Both the position numbers and the translations under genes were made by a program. Below, piece by piece: positions 1 to 10,876 of a DNA stretch of 64,000 bases. The stretch is taken from positions 4,339,030 to 4,403,029 of the forward strand of contig NC_043740.1 in assembly GCF_004337985.1 (NCBI RefSeq). The letters run 5' to 3'. Every line of letters starts with the position of its first letter. Within the stretch, counting starts at the first letter, position 1. The notes under the pieces were generated by a model that did not search any database, was not told the origin of the DNA, and saw only the letters and a program-made list of their open reading frames with translations. Origin of the DNA: Pyricularia pennisetigena. Its lineage: Eukaryota; Ascomycota; Sordariomycetes; Magnaporthales; Pyriculariaceae.

Positions 1-1653
1 TTATAAAAGTGGGTATATTGTTGTTCGGTTTTCGGGGTGCCGAAAAGGCGGGGGCCGAGCAGGGGGTACCCGACGTTGATACAAACCCTGAAATTACGAG
101 GATAACAGAAACTATACCGATTCGGAATTGGAAGAAAATATGGTAGCGGAAATGCTAAATCCCGAATAAAATACGCAAATAGCCGTAAATTCACCTTTAA
201 GGCAGAAATTTCATGGTAAAAGCCCTGAAAATCCACGTGAGATTGGGCCCGGTAAGCCCGGCAGGCCGCTAGGTGACCCTTCTATACAATTTAATACAAA
301 AAGGACTATTTCCGAAGAAAAGGGGTTTCCCACACAAAGAATCCATTGTTTTAATATTTTTATTATCGGATTTAAAAAAGGCCCCTGTAAATTACCTCCC
401 TTTAAACCTTAAACGGATTACCGACGGTTAGCTGACCGTTAAAAGAAAATGAATTAGCGGCGATTATAACGAAATCTACGACCAAAAAATCCTGTCATAG
501 TATAGGCGTTTGGGGTATATAGAGTTATTATTATTAAAATAAACCGCTAAAATTACAAAAGGTTTACCTAATTTCGATAAAATTAGGGCGATTACCTATA
601 TTGCTTAGGTTAAAGCCGTCTCTGTTAGGCGTACGAATAAGGATCCATCTTCTATATTCCCTAATATTTTCGGTTGTACAAAATGTAATATAATGACCCT
701 TAAACCTAATCCTTACAATAAAAACCCCGTATTTTTGTTATGAATGGACCGAAAATCACGTTTTCGATGGTCGATCCTATTACGAAATAAAGCCGGACAT
801 ACGGTTATAGTGGTTATTAAAGACTTTTTTAGGGTTTTTAAAGCTACGTACGGGCGTTACCCCCTAATTTTTCATTTTGACGGGGGTATGGAATGAATAC
901 AAAATTTCAAAAGTGGTTCAAAAGTAAAGGTATTAATTATAATATTTTCTATCCCCATAGTTACGGCCAAAGCGGATGAGTGGAACGGTCCATTAAAGTT
1001 ACTTTGGATAAATTTGAATTCACCATTATGGCGGTAGGGTTACTATTACATTTATAATATTATTTACTGCCTCCAGTGGCTAATGGAATTTACCATACAG
1101 CGGTAATTAATAGGAATTTAACCTTTTACAGGGAATTATATTCCGAATTCCAACCTTGATTACCGTACAAACCCAATTTAGGGTGTTTTCGGGTTATTGG
1201 TATTATATACCAGGTTGTTATACAGCTGGAAGAACGCCAAAAATCTAATAAATTGGTTCCCCGCCCCGAAATGGTAAAGCTTTAAACCCATTTATTAAAT
1301 TTCACAACGTTGGCTTATGCACCCGCTAAACGGGCCCTATACAAAACCTTTACAGTGGACATTCTTAAAGTATAACCGTTGAAAATCAGGTTATTTCAGG
1401 GGAAACATTACAGATTTTAGAGGGGGAAAATACAAATCTAAAAGAGGATTAAATTCTAAACCTGAAGACGAAAATAACAGCGTTCCAGCGGATAAATATC
1501 CCCTAAAGAATCCCGAAGAAATGGGGAATTGACCACCTGCTACTGGGCATTTAAGCCCTAATATAGTGCCTGCCAGGCCTGTACAACCTACCGTTCGCCC
1601 CCCAAAGCCTTTAACGGTAGCGATACCTAATCCAGTACTTAAAACAACGGATG
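1..1653 (+). pseudogene. Decayed Ty1/copia pol fragment (integrase region)
   Basis: The forward strand, read across frames with many stops, gives a copia-type integrase core. Around 880-1020 there is a 'DGGME' stretch (the DNGGEY-like second Asp), then 'SKGINYNIFYPHSYGQSG', then 'VERSIKVTL' (the catalytic Glu region). Around 1060-1260 follows the usual 'LW..A...Y..N' and 'FRVIG' region. Around 1440-1650 lies a Pro/Asn-rich linker like that between integrase and reverse transcriptase. No RT follows: the sequence is cut by the LTR at 1654. Stops fit CAR-to-TAR changes. It is a different copia family from the one at 21745-29765, since the sequences do not match. The first 300 bases hold nothing I can name with confidence. 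Confidence 0.55.
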
Positions 1654-2294
1654 TGTGAGGAGGTTACGAGATAGAATAAGCTTAATCTTGAACGCGGGGA
1701 AAGGTGGATCACGTATAAGGCTGATGGAACGTTAAAATGGCAGATAACCGTCTGCTAGCGGGTAATAGAGATGATATGTTGTTGCACAATCGATTCGTTG
1801 AATCGTTAAATCGATAAAGGTATGAAGGTGATAAATCTAAGGCTAAGTTGTGAATTACGTGTTCGAATCCGTAGGTGCAGATCTTCGATCCGGATGTCCG
1901 GAATGCGGGGTCACGTCATATGATTTGGCCTTATTCATGTGACTGACCTGCCGACCTATTGAGCCTAACGGCCTATTGTGCTTATGCATGCACAGAAAAT
2001 CTGCGACCACAACGGGATTCGAACCCACGCACTTTAACAACGTATATATAATATAGATTATGGTACGTGCATTATACCACTAAGCTAGATTATATATGAC
2101 GTATTTGTTTAGTTGTTGAAACTATGAACAAAGACGTAATATATAAAGCTTTGTGTGTATAAACGCGTATACGTTTTATTTGTTATTTGTTTATTTATTC
2201 GATGCAGGGTGACTAATAAGATTAGCCCGTGCTAGCCGTTATAAAATAATGCAGGGTAGCTAATATAATTAGCCCTGCGCTAGCCATGTTCACA
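1654..2294 (-). repeat. Solo copia LTR, reverse orientation (641 bp)
   Basis: It matches, in reverse, the LTR at 21745-22403, running from TGTGAGGAGG to GTTCACA. It has one copy of the 18-bp segment that is tandemly doubled in the 659-bp LTRs. No primer site, polypurine tract or internal copia sequence adjoins either end, so it is a lone LTR. The five bases on each side (GGATG, TAATT) do not match, so the expected duplication is absent. The RNA polymerase III box motifs described at 21952-22021 are present on the reverse strand. Confidence 0.9.
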
Positions 2295-3463
2295 TAATTC
2301 GTTTGGGATTTGCAATAATGGGATAAATTTGTAAACGTTTAACATTTCTTTTTATTCTTTTATTATATTTTTTATCACTTATCGTAACGTATGATTACCC
2401 TAATATTCCGCTTTATCAATCGTTAATACTGTGTTTTCGTTAAAGCTTTGTCCTTTTGGGAATTTAGTAAAACCCCTGACTTTTTAATTCGCGGAATGGG
2501 TAATTTTAATTACCCCCTTTTTTGCAAACCGGTCATTTTTCTCCTCGTGGTTTTTTATTGGAATAACGTTTTCCGTATTTTCGGCTTTTAACTCCGTCGT
2601 TGGAGGCTTTGGTTACCGGGTAATCAAATTATTTATATAAATATTTTTTAAATCCAATTTACCCTTTCGGGAAATCGTTAACCGTTTTTTCCATTTCCTT
2701 TACCTGGTAAAATAATTCTATAAAATTCCACATATGCTTTTAAAACTTTTTGGATTAAAAGATTGCAGGTTACAAAATAGTTTCCAATCCATTTTTCGAA
2801 ATTGTTTTGGTACGAGGTTAATAATGTTTTTCCGCGTTCGTCCTTTTAAAATCGGTTAAATATTTTAAAGTTCCATATTTTTCGTCTACTTATTAATACC
2901 TTTTCCGGGTTTTCCGGGAGTTCGTGGGAGGGTTCGTACAGAAATCCCGCGTCGATTCGTTTTTTTATTTAAAAAAGGTACTTGGAATTTCGACGATATA
3001 TTGTCGAGGAGGGTTCGTACCCTGTTATGGCGTTCGTGGTTAACCTGGGAACCGGTTTTTGCGTTCATTTTGTCGTATTTTGTCTAATAATACACTTTTT
3101 TATTATTATTTATTAATTTATAAGGTAATTTGCCTAAATGGTGAATTCCAAAAACCTTCAAATATTGGTAAAATAACGGCTATTATTTCCTTTTTCTTAC
3201 CTGACGTTTTGTAAAGGCGTTACACGCTTAATGTGAAAGTCCTAACCTGTTAGGACGGTTTTCTTTCATTAACCGTAGGATATTCCGTTGGTCCTCAATA
3301 TTTATAAAATAACGGTATTAACGTTTAATCCCTTTTTTTTGCTTTTTTGTGATATTTGAATAATATTAATCAGTGTTAAAAGGCTTTTCGTAATGTCGAT
3401 CGACTAATAGAACGTAGTTATGCGAGTACAAAAATATATTTTAATTGTCTGTTCTATAAAACT
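2295..3463. other. Unassigned RIP-decayed sequence
   Basis: AT-rich sequence. The reverse strand has a short Arg/Lys-rich open stretch at 2886-3068 and scattered coding-like pieces that could be a retroelement gag, but I cannot assign a family. I see no RNA gene and no intact gene. Confidence 0.35.
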
Positions 3464-3472
3464 GTTTCGAGG

Positions 3473-5424
3473 TAGTCTCAGTGCTCAGACTAGACCCCCT
3501 TGCTTCAAAGTGGGGACCGAGCGCTCCATGTACCTTTCAGCCACATGGCTTTTCGACCAATTACATTGGCCGAAAAGCTCGCGCTCGTTCTAGTCTGAGG
3601 ACATTTTGTCGCATTTCGCCGTTTATAACGGTATTATTAATAATATATTTAATATTACGATACCGTTTATAATTATTTTATTAATATAAGGATAATTTGT
3701 GGTATTTTGCCGTTTGTAGCGGGTATATGCAATATATTCGCATTATAATGGCAAAAGAAAATAGTATACCCATAATATGCAAATAAATATTCGTATGGAA
3801 ACATAAATAAAAATTATAAAAATATATAGTAAGTTGCGTTAGATTTATTGGAGTTTGCTGATTATTTGATTGCCTGCCGCGTTTTTGTAACCACTGTATT
3901 TGAAAAGATATTAAAATATTAAGTAAAATGTGTAATTTTTCATTCTATTTAATTTTTATTTTGAATAATAGTATATAATATTAATTCTAATTTTTGTTAC
4001 AGTATTTATAGCCTGGTAGACCTAATACTGCAAAGTGCATGCAATTATCGATTTAAGCAAAGGTATTATTAATATTTGTATATTAACTAACATTTTGTTA
4101 AAAACTTGAACAATTTACGCAAATATTGGTAAAATTAAAAGAAAATTCAATTCAGATATAGTTTTATTAATTTATTAGAAAATTTTATTTTACTTTCTTT
4201 TTATAAATTTTATTAAATTAGATAAAGCAATAAATATTAGAATATTACAAATTTAGCATTTTTTTATATAAAAAAATAAAAAGGGCCGGTATTGTAGATC
4301 GGGTGTTACGTTGACGTTTATTTATAAATATTATCCATTTTTTTAAATTTTGGTTTTATTAATATTAAAATTGGTACAAATGTACAAACATTTCGATTGT
4401 AAAATATATATAAAATTGGATACTCTTTACCTATCCGCATATTTAACGGCTTATAAAATTAGATATACGTAGCAAAATGTAGCATTATATTAAATATATA
4501 TATGCTACCCCCCACGTGCAAAAACCATAAAATTTGGCTGCAAAACAAAAATAATATAAAATTAATCAAATAAAGCGAAAAGATTTATAAAATACACATT
4601 TAACATTTTTTTTATTAAAAAGTTTTTAAAACCGATATAATAGGTAGGATAAGACCTGGACGTTTGGTTATATACGTAGTCGAATCCTTAAAGTTTTGGT
4701 TTTATTATCGTTAAAATTGGTAAAAATATAAACGAGTTTCGATTGTAAATTATATATAAAAAAGTATATATTTTGCCTATCCGCTTATTTAATTGCTTAT
4801 GTGATCTGGTATATGTATCAAAACTCCCAATAACGATATATACATATATACCACCCTCCACGTGCAAAAAATATAAAATTTGGTCAAAAATTAAAAATAA
4901 TATTAAAAAAAGTCGAAAATCGAAAAAAAAATCGAAAAAACAGTACCGCCATGAACGGATTAAGGGCAGGTGGTATCCAATTCGGCCATTATAATAGGTA
5001 AAAAAATAAATCAAATCGCTGCTAATAGCGGTATTAAACGCTATTTTCAACAGTATTTTCTTTTTTCAATATTTTGCGTAATTGTGGAATAATAAAGGAG
5101 TGTCGGTCGAAAAAAGGCCAAAAATACCGCTATAAACGGCGAAAATCGACAAATTGTCCTTAGACCTGAACCAGAATGTTCTTTGGATGGACCCACAGGT
5201 ACATTGCAAAACCGCAATTGAGCCACGCTCAATTGTGGAGCTCTGGGCTTCAGGGATGAGCCCTGAAACTACAAAAATACCGCTATAAACGGCGAAAATC
5301 GACAAGTTGTCCTCAGACCTGAACCAGAATGTTCTTTGGATGGACCCACAGGTACATTGCAAAACCGCAATTGAGCCACGCTCAATTGTGGAGCTCTGGG
5401 CTTTAGGGATGAGCCCTGAGACTA
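3473..5424 (+). mobile_element. Non-autonomous TIR DNA transposon, 1952 bp (family of the giant element)
   Basis: It begins TAGTCTCAGTGCTCAG and ends CTGAGACTA, flanked by a perfect 9-bp duplication GTTTCGAGG (3464-3472 and 5425-5433). The left end has the hairpin-rich region seen in every family member (3484-3600), then two subterminal motifs of the form TTTCGCCGTT(T/C)A. The interior is AT-rich and non-coding. It holds two diverged tandem modules (about 4310-4560 and 4685-4905), each ending in a CCACGTGCAAAAA box. The right end is duplicated. It shares both ends with the giant element at 10264-33712, from which I infer trans-mobilisation. Confidence 0.9.
5119..5424 (+). repeat. Tandem duplication (2 x 153 bp) of the transposon right end
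   Basis: The terminal 153 bases, from the CAAAAATACCGC box through to the terminal inverted repeat, occur twice head to tail (5119-5271 and 5272-5424) with few differences. The first copy also ends in a terminal-repeat-like CTGAAACTA. No other family member in the window shows this. Confidence 0.85.
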
Positions 5425-5433
5425 GTTTCGAGG

Positions 5434-6169
5434 TGAGTTTCCAAACGTCCTTCCGTCTTATACTTCGCAATTGGGCGGGCGAGTTACGTGCAATTGGCCT
5501 GTGCGGCATTGCACGTGATTCATCGCTCTATTGTAGATTTGACCGCGATTACCTCTATTCCAACATAAGCGTTTACGTGAAACTGGACGAATATTACCCG
5601 CTTTTATTGTTTTTATATAGAACAATGCAAAATCTATATTACTTTTCTATATTTTGCTTTATTTAATTGAAAGGAATTTGTAAAACATAAGTTAAATAAC
5701 GATCTGATAAGATATTATACAAAATAATTCTATTAATAATATTGATTTTCTTTACTTATAATTGGGGGAGTTACTAGATTTTTAGATCATTTGTTAAGTA
5801 ATACACAAATATTAATAAAAGATTTATTTCAAACAATAGCTCCGTGCACTCTGCTCGGTTATATTTGTAAATCTTAAAATTTGATATTGCGTTAGCACTC
5901 TGTAAAATATCTACCTTTATTAAACATAATCGTTAAATATAATTAGAAATTGCACATTGTATTTGATATTTGAATATAAAATCAATAAAAGCAGCTGTAG
6001 TAGCGCTTTCTGCGCTCAAAGAACTAGAAGGCATCAAGCTTTGTAATACAGGTCAGTTTATATTGTTACGACTTCTCTTAATCTTTTAATTAAACATCCA
6101 ATTGTGCACAAGGGTTATATAATTATTTTATGCGTATACCATATATGCATAATGCGATTACAAAGCATA
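5434..6169. other. Unassigned sequence, partly less RIP-damaged
   Basis: Sequence flanking the insertion at 3473. It includes an imperfect hairpin near 5490-5516 (GTGCAA...TTGCAC). Around 5995-6050 a short coding-like stretch reads AAVVALSALKELEGIKLCNT and is followed by a GTCAGT donor-like site. This could be an exon of a lost host gene, but nothing else supports a gene. Confidence 0.25.
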
Positions 6170-6454
6170 TATCCGTCATAAGCGCCGAAATGCGACAAAG
6201 TGTCCTCGGATTAGCAATTGGTATATTATTAACATGACCGCCATAAATGGCGAAATACGACAAGCTGTCTTTAAATCAAGGAAAATGATTAGTGGTACCG
6301 CCATGAACGGCGATATGCAACAAGTTGTCCTCAGATTAGAACAAGCGATTTTTTCGGCTAATGTAATTGGTCGAAAAACCATTTGGCTAAAAGGTATATG
6401 GAACTTCCCGTCGCTACTGCGAAGCAGGGGGGTCTAGTCTGAACAATGAGATTA
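6170..6454 (-). mobile_element. Truncated left end of the TIR transposon family
   Basis: Reverse-orientation left terminus, including the hairpin-rich region and the terminal repeat ending GAGATTA at 6454. Inside it the subterminal motif (CCGCCAT.AA.GGCGAAAT.CGACAA) occurs three times at about 60-bp spacing, against two in the 1.85 kb elements. No matching right end is found, so it is a fragment. Confidence 0.75.
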
Positions 6455-6624
6455 ATATAGCGTAAACCCCAGTCGCTAACCTTTAAATCGCAACATCTGC
6501 AGTACAAAATATAACGGATAATCCGACAACCCCGATAGCCCCATTTCGGCACTGTATATTATAACTTATATACAAATAAAAGTGGACATATCACATGCTG
6601 AATGACGCAGATAATGAACACGGT
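6455..6624 (+). repeat. Fragment of an unclassified interspersed repeat
   Basis: Bases about 6463-6610 match 7731-7880 and 36118-36265 (shared landmarks: GATAATCCGACAA and TTCGGCACT). Non-coding. Confidence 0.6.
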
Positions 6625-7158
6625 ATATTATCGTTAAAATGGGTAAAAATGTATATACTAGACCTATCCGTTCATTCAACGGCTTATGTAATCGGGTTTA
6701 TAAATAAAGATTTAATATATCATTGTATATACCTTTACCACCCCCCTTGTGCATAGATTATGAAATTTGGGAAGAACCACAATAATATAAAAAAAGATAA
6801 AAAATCGAAATGAAATGGATGAAATAGTATTATCATAAGCGGATTAAAGGCAAATATTATCCAATTCGGCCGGAATAACCATTAAAAATGTGATTTACAT
6901 CTTTATTAATGTTACCAAATGCTACTTTTAACGTATAAAACACATATTTTCATGATATTTATTTACCTTTTAATGATGGAGTGTTGGCCGCCCAATACAC
7001 GAAAATACCGCTCTAAACGGCGAATATCGACATATTGTCCTTAAACCTAGACCAGAGCGTTTTTTGCTTAAATCCATACATATATTGCAAAACCGCAATT
7101 AAATCACGAAATGGATCAATTGTGTAACTTTGGCTTTCAGGGATAAGCCCCGAGATTT
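6625..7158 (+). mobile_element. Truncated right half of the TIR transposon family
   Basis: It corresponds to the right part of the element at 3473-5424. It has the second internal module, the subterminal ACCGCTCTAAACGGCG motif, and a decayed end near CCCCGAGATTT. The left half is missing. Confidence 0.7.
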
Positions 7159-7374
7159 TGTTTTTCAATTAGTGTTAAAATGTTTTTTTTTTGCACGGAC
7201 TTACGGGTATAATCAACGCCGCAATTGAGCCACGCAATGGAGCGAAGCGAGCAAAGTAGATTAATTCCGGAGCGTCCGTTTTAAAATAATCCTCCAAACT
7301 AGAGGAAGCTCCTATATTTGGATTGTAAAAGTATAATTTTGAAGTCCTTTTATCTGGGGTTATTTAAGTATACA
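7159..7374. other. Repeat debris
   Basis: It contains another scrap of the transposon right end (7207-7255, the 'CCGCAATTGAGCCACG' segment) within unassigned sequence. Confidence 0.45.
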
Positions 7375-7890
7375 CTTTTGTTTTAATAATACGGGTTGGC
7401 AATGAAGGCTTGGGCATTATTTTAAATGCGGCGTGGTGCTAGCTAGTGCTGTGAAAACCTGCAATTACAGGGTTTAAGTGCATGAAATTGGTGTACCAAT
7501 TTTACGATTAATAATTTAAAGTAATTGGTGGGGGCAACTTTGTGTTATCTCCCTTTATATACCCTGCGATATCGAAATTGGGATCCGCACCACCGACAAG
7601 GTTCCGGTCCCACACACGATTTTCCGAAAAAGATTTTTATAGGGTTTTGACAAAAACACCCTTATTGCTATACAAACAATTTCTGGGTTCGCACGCAATG
7701 GTGCAGGGTGGATATTATACCTGGTACAGGGTAAACCCCAATCGCTGACCTTTGAATCGCAATTCCTGCAATAAAAAGTATAACGGATAATCCGACAATC
7801 TCGACAGCCCGATTCGGCACTATATACTATGGATTATATATAAGCAAAAGTGGATCCATTATACGCAGAATAACGCATATAACTTACGTT
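7375..7890 (+). repeat. Unclassified interspersed repeat, about 0.5 kb
   Basis: It is similar along its length to 35752-36270 (GCGGCGTGGTGCTAG, GTAATTACAGGG-type, TTGGTGGGGG and CCGACAA landmarks in the same order). The inverted right arm seen at 36311-36453 is absent here. No reading frame of note. Confidence 0.6.
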
Positions 7891-8815
7891 TTGGATGGTA
7901 CCACGCGGTTAACTCAATTGCTATTACTAGAGCGTTTTTTGTATTTGCGTTTTGAACTAACCTTTTTTCGATGTATTTGAATATTTAGACCATTGCATAA
8001 TTAAGTCCCTCAGTTTGTTTGACAAAGTTTTATTGCATGACATAGTTGCATTGCTAACTCGAATAGTTATTACACCCAGTTACATATTTATATATGTTAT
8101 TAGTAGAGTTGTTGTTAATAATAGTAAATTATGGGCTTGCTTTTCATAAACAAGGACTAAACCCTTGCGGTAAAACGTTCAAGCAAACACAACAAAGTAT
8201 ATAAAAGTATTTATAAATCAAACTATATAAAATCTACATATAAAAAGCACTATTGTGCGGCATTTTATTCCTATAGGTAATATTGGATTAATAAATACAA
8301 AGCTTCCCTAAAACAGGTAACACGGACTATTATAGCAATAAAGAGAAAAACGTTACCTTTTATTACCATCTAATTGTCAATGTAATTTGCAATAGGGTAA
8401 TACAAATTAAATATATTAGCCCATAGGTATTTCGTACGCCTTTTTGCAGGTAATGCAATCGTTTATTAGTTTAACCATTATAAAACCTTTATTAATAACC
8501 GCGATCGATTCATCATTATATTTTTAGTTAAATGTTTAAAACCACAGCGCATTGTTTAATTCTGCCAAAAATAACAAAATTGCTATTAAAACTTACGTTA
8601 ATAGCCATTATAGCGAAGCTTTTTACCGAACCCCAACGAGCACGCCTTCGTATTTTTATATAAGGTCAGGTCGGGGTTATACCCAGCCGTAAAATCGCCA
8701 CTACTGTTCAGGGATAGGGGTTTTTACACTTATCATTATAATAAAACTTGAACTAAATAATAATACAATGCATACGTTTAAAACAAATACTTTCTAAAAG
8801 TTTTCCATAATAAAA
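7891..8815. other. AT-rich intergenic sequence upstream of the secreted-protein gene
   Basis: I see no gene, RNA gene or repeat family of this window here. It is the only long stretch upstream of the 9003 gene and so includes its likely distal promoter. Confidence 0.5.
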
Positions 8816-8820
8816 GAATA

Positions 8821-8829
8821 ATATATAAA
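8821..8829 (+). promoter_or_regulatory. TATA-like box for the secreted-protein gene
   Basis: ATATATAAA lies about 175 bases before the start codon. It is followed by pyrimidine-rich stretches (TCTTTTGGACCTTTCCTCC and further on) typical of fungal transcription starts. Assignment by position and composition only. Confidence 0.4.
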
Positions 8830-9002
8830 GGGTCTTTTGGACCTTTCCTCCGACGTCCCATTTGGAAAACATCAATTTCTAAATCTTCCCTATATATTGT
8901 GTTTTCGATCTTTATTTCGGATTTTCAACTACCAACTTGTACAATTGTTTTCACCGCTATCGGGGAATATCACTTATCTTTTGTTCAATTCGTGTGTCGA
9001 CA

Positions 9003-9410
9003 ATGGTTTCTTCCACCCAACTTCTCGCTTGCTTCGCTTTCACTACCGCCGCACTTGGTAAAAAAGCTCCGGTATCCGAAAAATTTGTTATATGGTACCC
9101 CAGAGACTCCTTTTCCGGAGATCTCAGAGCGGCGCTAGCCACTGAATTCCGTCAACTCACGACATCGAATAAATGGAAAAAAAAAAGCGGGTATGGCGAA
9201 ATTTTTGCCGACGAGTACAAAAATTGGGGGATAGTTTACGCTCAGGAAGGAAAAAAAGGGAATGCCGCCTATGCTATAAACGAGTTGAGAAAAAAGCGTT
9301 ATGTACGCAATGATAATGTGTATCCAGACAGATTTCATGATGTAGTAGTATTTGCTCCAAAAGGCAGCTATCAAGAACCCACTTTGCCGGTTGGAAAGTT
9401 GGGGGAATAA
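9003..9410 (+). CDS. Small secreted protein, candidate effector (135 aa)
   Basis: An intact intronless frame of 135 residues. I chose the ATG at 9003 because it has a good context (ACAATGG) and starts a clear signal peptide: MVSS, a hydrophobic core LLACFAFTTAAL, and likely cleavage after Gly19. A longer in-frame start at 8937 would bury this signal. The mature part, about 116 residues, is basic (runs of Lys at about 55-58 and 'LRKKRY' near 101). It has three Trp, many aromatics and no cysteine, so no disulphides. Near the C-terminus 'YPDRFHD' and 'YQEPTLPVG' faintly recall the arrangement in fungal T1-type ribonucleases and RNase-like effectors, but I do not assign a family. The gene shows none of the RIP stops that ruin its neighbours and sits alone between transposon blocks, as effector genes often do. 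A TATA-like box lies upstream. Confidence 0.75.
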   Translation: MVSSTQLLACFAFTTAALGKKAPVSEKFVIWYPRDSFSGDLRAALATEFRQLTTSNKWKKKSGYGEIFADEYKNWGIVYAQEGKKGNAAYAINELRKKRYVRNDNVYPDRFHDVVVFAPKGSYQEPTLPVGKLGE

Positions 9411-10232
9411 TAAATAAATAGTGAGAATTACTGAATTTATTGTTATATATATTTTTGTCTTAAAGAGGAGAAGATTGCTATTGATTCCAAATATAAAACA
9501 AATCAAGAATACACAATTTGCGGAAACTAAAATTCATTAAACATATTTAAAATCGCGGCAGTAGTTAAAAGACTCTTGTTCTTGAAAGGGATTTTCCAAG
9601 GGATTTATATACTCGGCGGCGTAAATTATAAGAACAAAGGAAACAATGCGGTTTATTACATCAAATATTAAAATTGCAAAAACCCAAAAAAGCTCGAATA
9701 ATATTCAATGTGCTTTTAAAAGTCCCAGGTGAATATCGTTTACCTTACCGAAACCCATTCTACTCCCACGAAATTGGCATATATATAACGGAAATAACCA
9801 AATTACCATTTTATTTGAATAAAAGCTAATGATAAAAGCGTAAACGCGACCTTGGTGAATATGCAACCGGATATATTTTAAAATTATCTAATAACAGGTT
9901 GGAAAATACAAGCACCGTGCGTTTTACCGTATACTAAATGGAAACCCAAACGACTGAAAAACGTTTTCCCGCCGCAAAATTATAAATAAAAACTTTACGG
10001 ATAATAATCCGAAAATATTTCGATATAGGCGTTTTATTAACCTTATATCTGTAGTTTTATATACTATTAAGGCTAACAAATAATACCATTATTATCCCAG
10101 TCATATATATTATCGGTAACACTTTTGGAAAATTGAAAAGGTTTTACAAAAAATTATTACATTTAGGCTTTATATATAAATTACGGACCTGGATTGATTT
10201 TAACTAGGTTGAATTTTCCATCCGGATAAATC
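9411..10232. other. AT-rich sequence between the secreted-protein gene and the pogo element
   Basis: It holds the 3' flank of the secreted-protein gene (AATAAATAAATA just after the stop could serve polyadenylation). The rest is decayed sequence with no recognisable domain. Confidence 0.4.
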
Positions 10233-10263
10233 TACAGTGGGTGACCCACAAGTGGACATGCAT

Positions 10264-10440
10264 TAGTCTCAGGGCTCATCCCTGAAGCCCAGAGCTCGAC
10301 AATTGATCCACTTCGTTCGCTTTGCTCCACTTCGTGGCTTAATTGCGGCTTTGCAATGTACCTGTGGGTCCATCCAAAAAACGCTATGGTTCAGGTCTGA
10401 GGACAATTTGTCGATTTTCGCCGCTTATAGCGGTATTTTC
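10264..10440 (+). repeat. Right-type terminal region of giant element copy A
   Basis: Terminal inverted repeat, a TCAGGG...CCCTGA hairpin, the CAATTG/ACTTCG repeats, and at about 10412-10435 the subterminal TTTCGCCG...AGCGGTA motif. It equals, in reverse, the right ends of the elements at 3473, 27146 and 31847. Confidence 0.85.
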
Positions 10441-10876
10441 ATCAATTTGCCGACAAATATTCCCATATTATTCAATAATTGCATAAAGCATTAGAAAAAG
10501 AATACATCGTTCACAATAGGAATTAATAGGTTTTTTATATAAAACTGAAATTTTTTAACATATCCTTTTAATTAAAAGTCTAATATAGGCCGCCCTTAGT
10601 CCGTTTATAGCGGTATCCCAGACCCAGCCTATTAACCCTATTAATATCTACTTTTTATTTCCTTAATATTAGGTATTAGTATTTAAAATTTATATGTGGA
10701 AAATTGCTTTATTAAAAGGAATTTTAATATATAAATTTTATTATAAAAAGCGCAACATTAATATTTTAGTAACTTGTATAACGCTAACATCATATTATAC
10801 GCCATTTATCCGATTATTAAAAAAACTATAACCCCGGCAAATTTACGTATATATTTTACCAAATCGTATATTGATA
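10441..10876. other. Subterminal non-coding region of copy A
   Basis: AT-rich leader before the RecQ-like gene, with no frame. The corresponding part of copy B carries tandem 185-bp repeats that I do not see clearly here. Confidence 0.5.

Noticed and set aside
3473..5424. Coding frames in the 1.85-1.95 kb TIR elements
   Set aside because: Open stretches there are short, not conserved in frame between copies, and arise from low-complexity AT-rich sequence.
9135..9506. A reverse-strand protein overlapping the secreted-protein gene
   Set aside because: The forward frame has a signal peptide, a good start context and a TATA-like box; the reverse frame has none and is a shadow.
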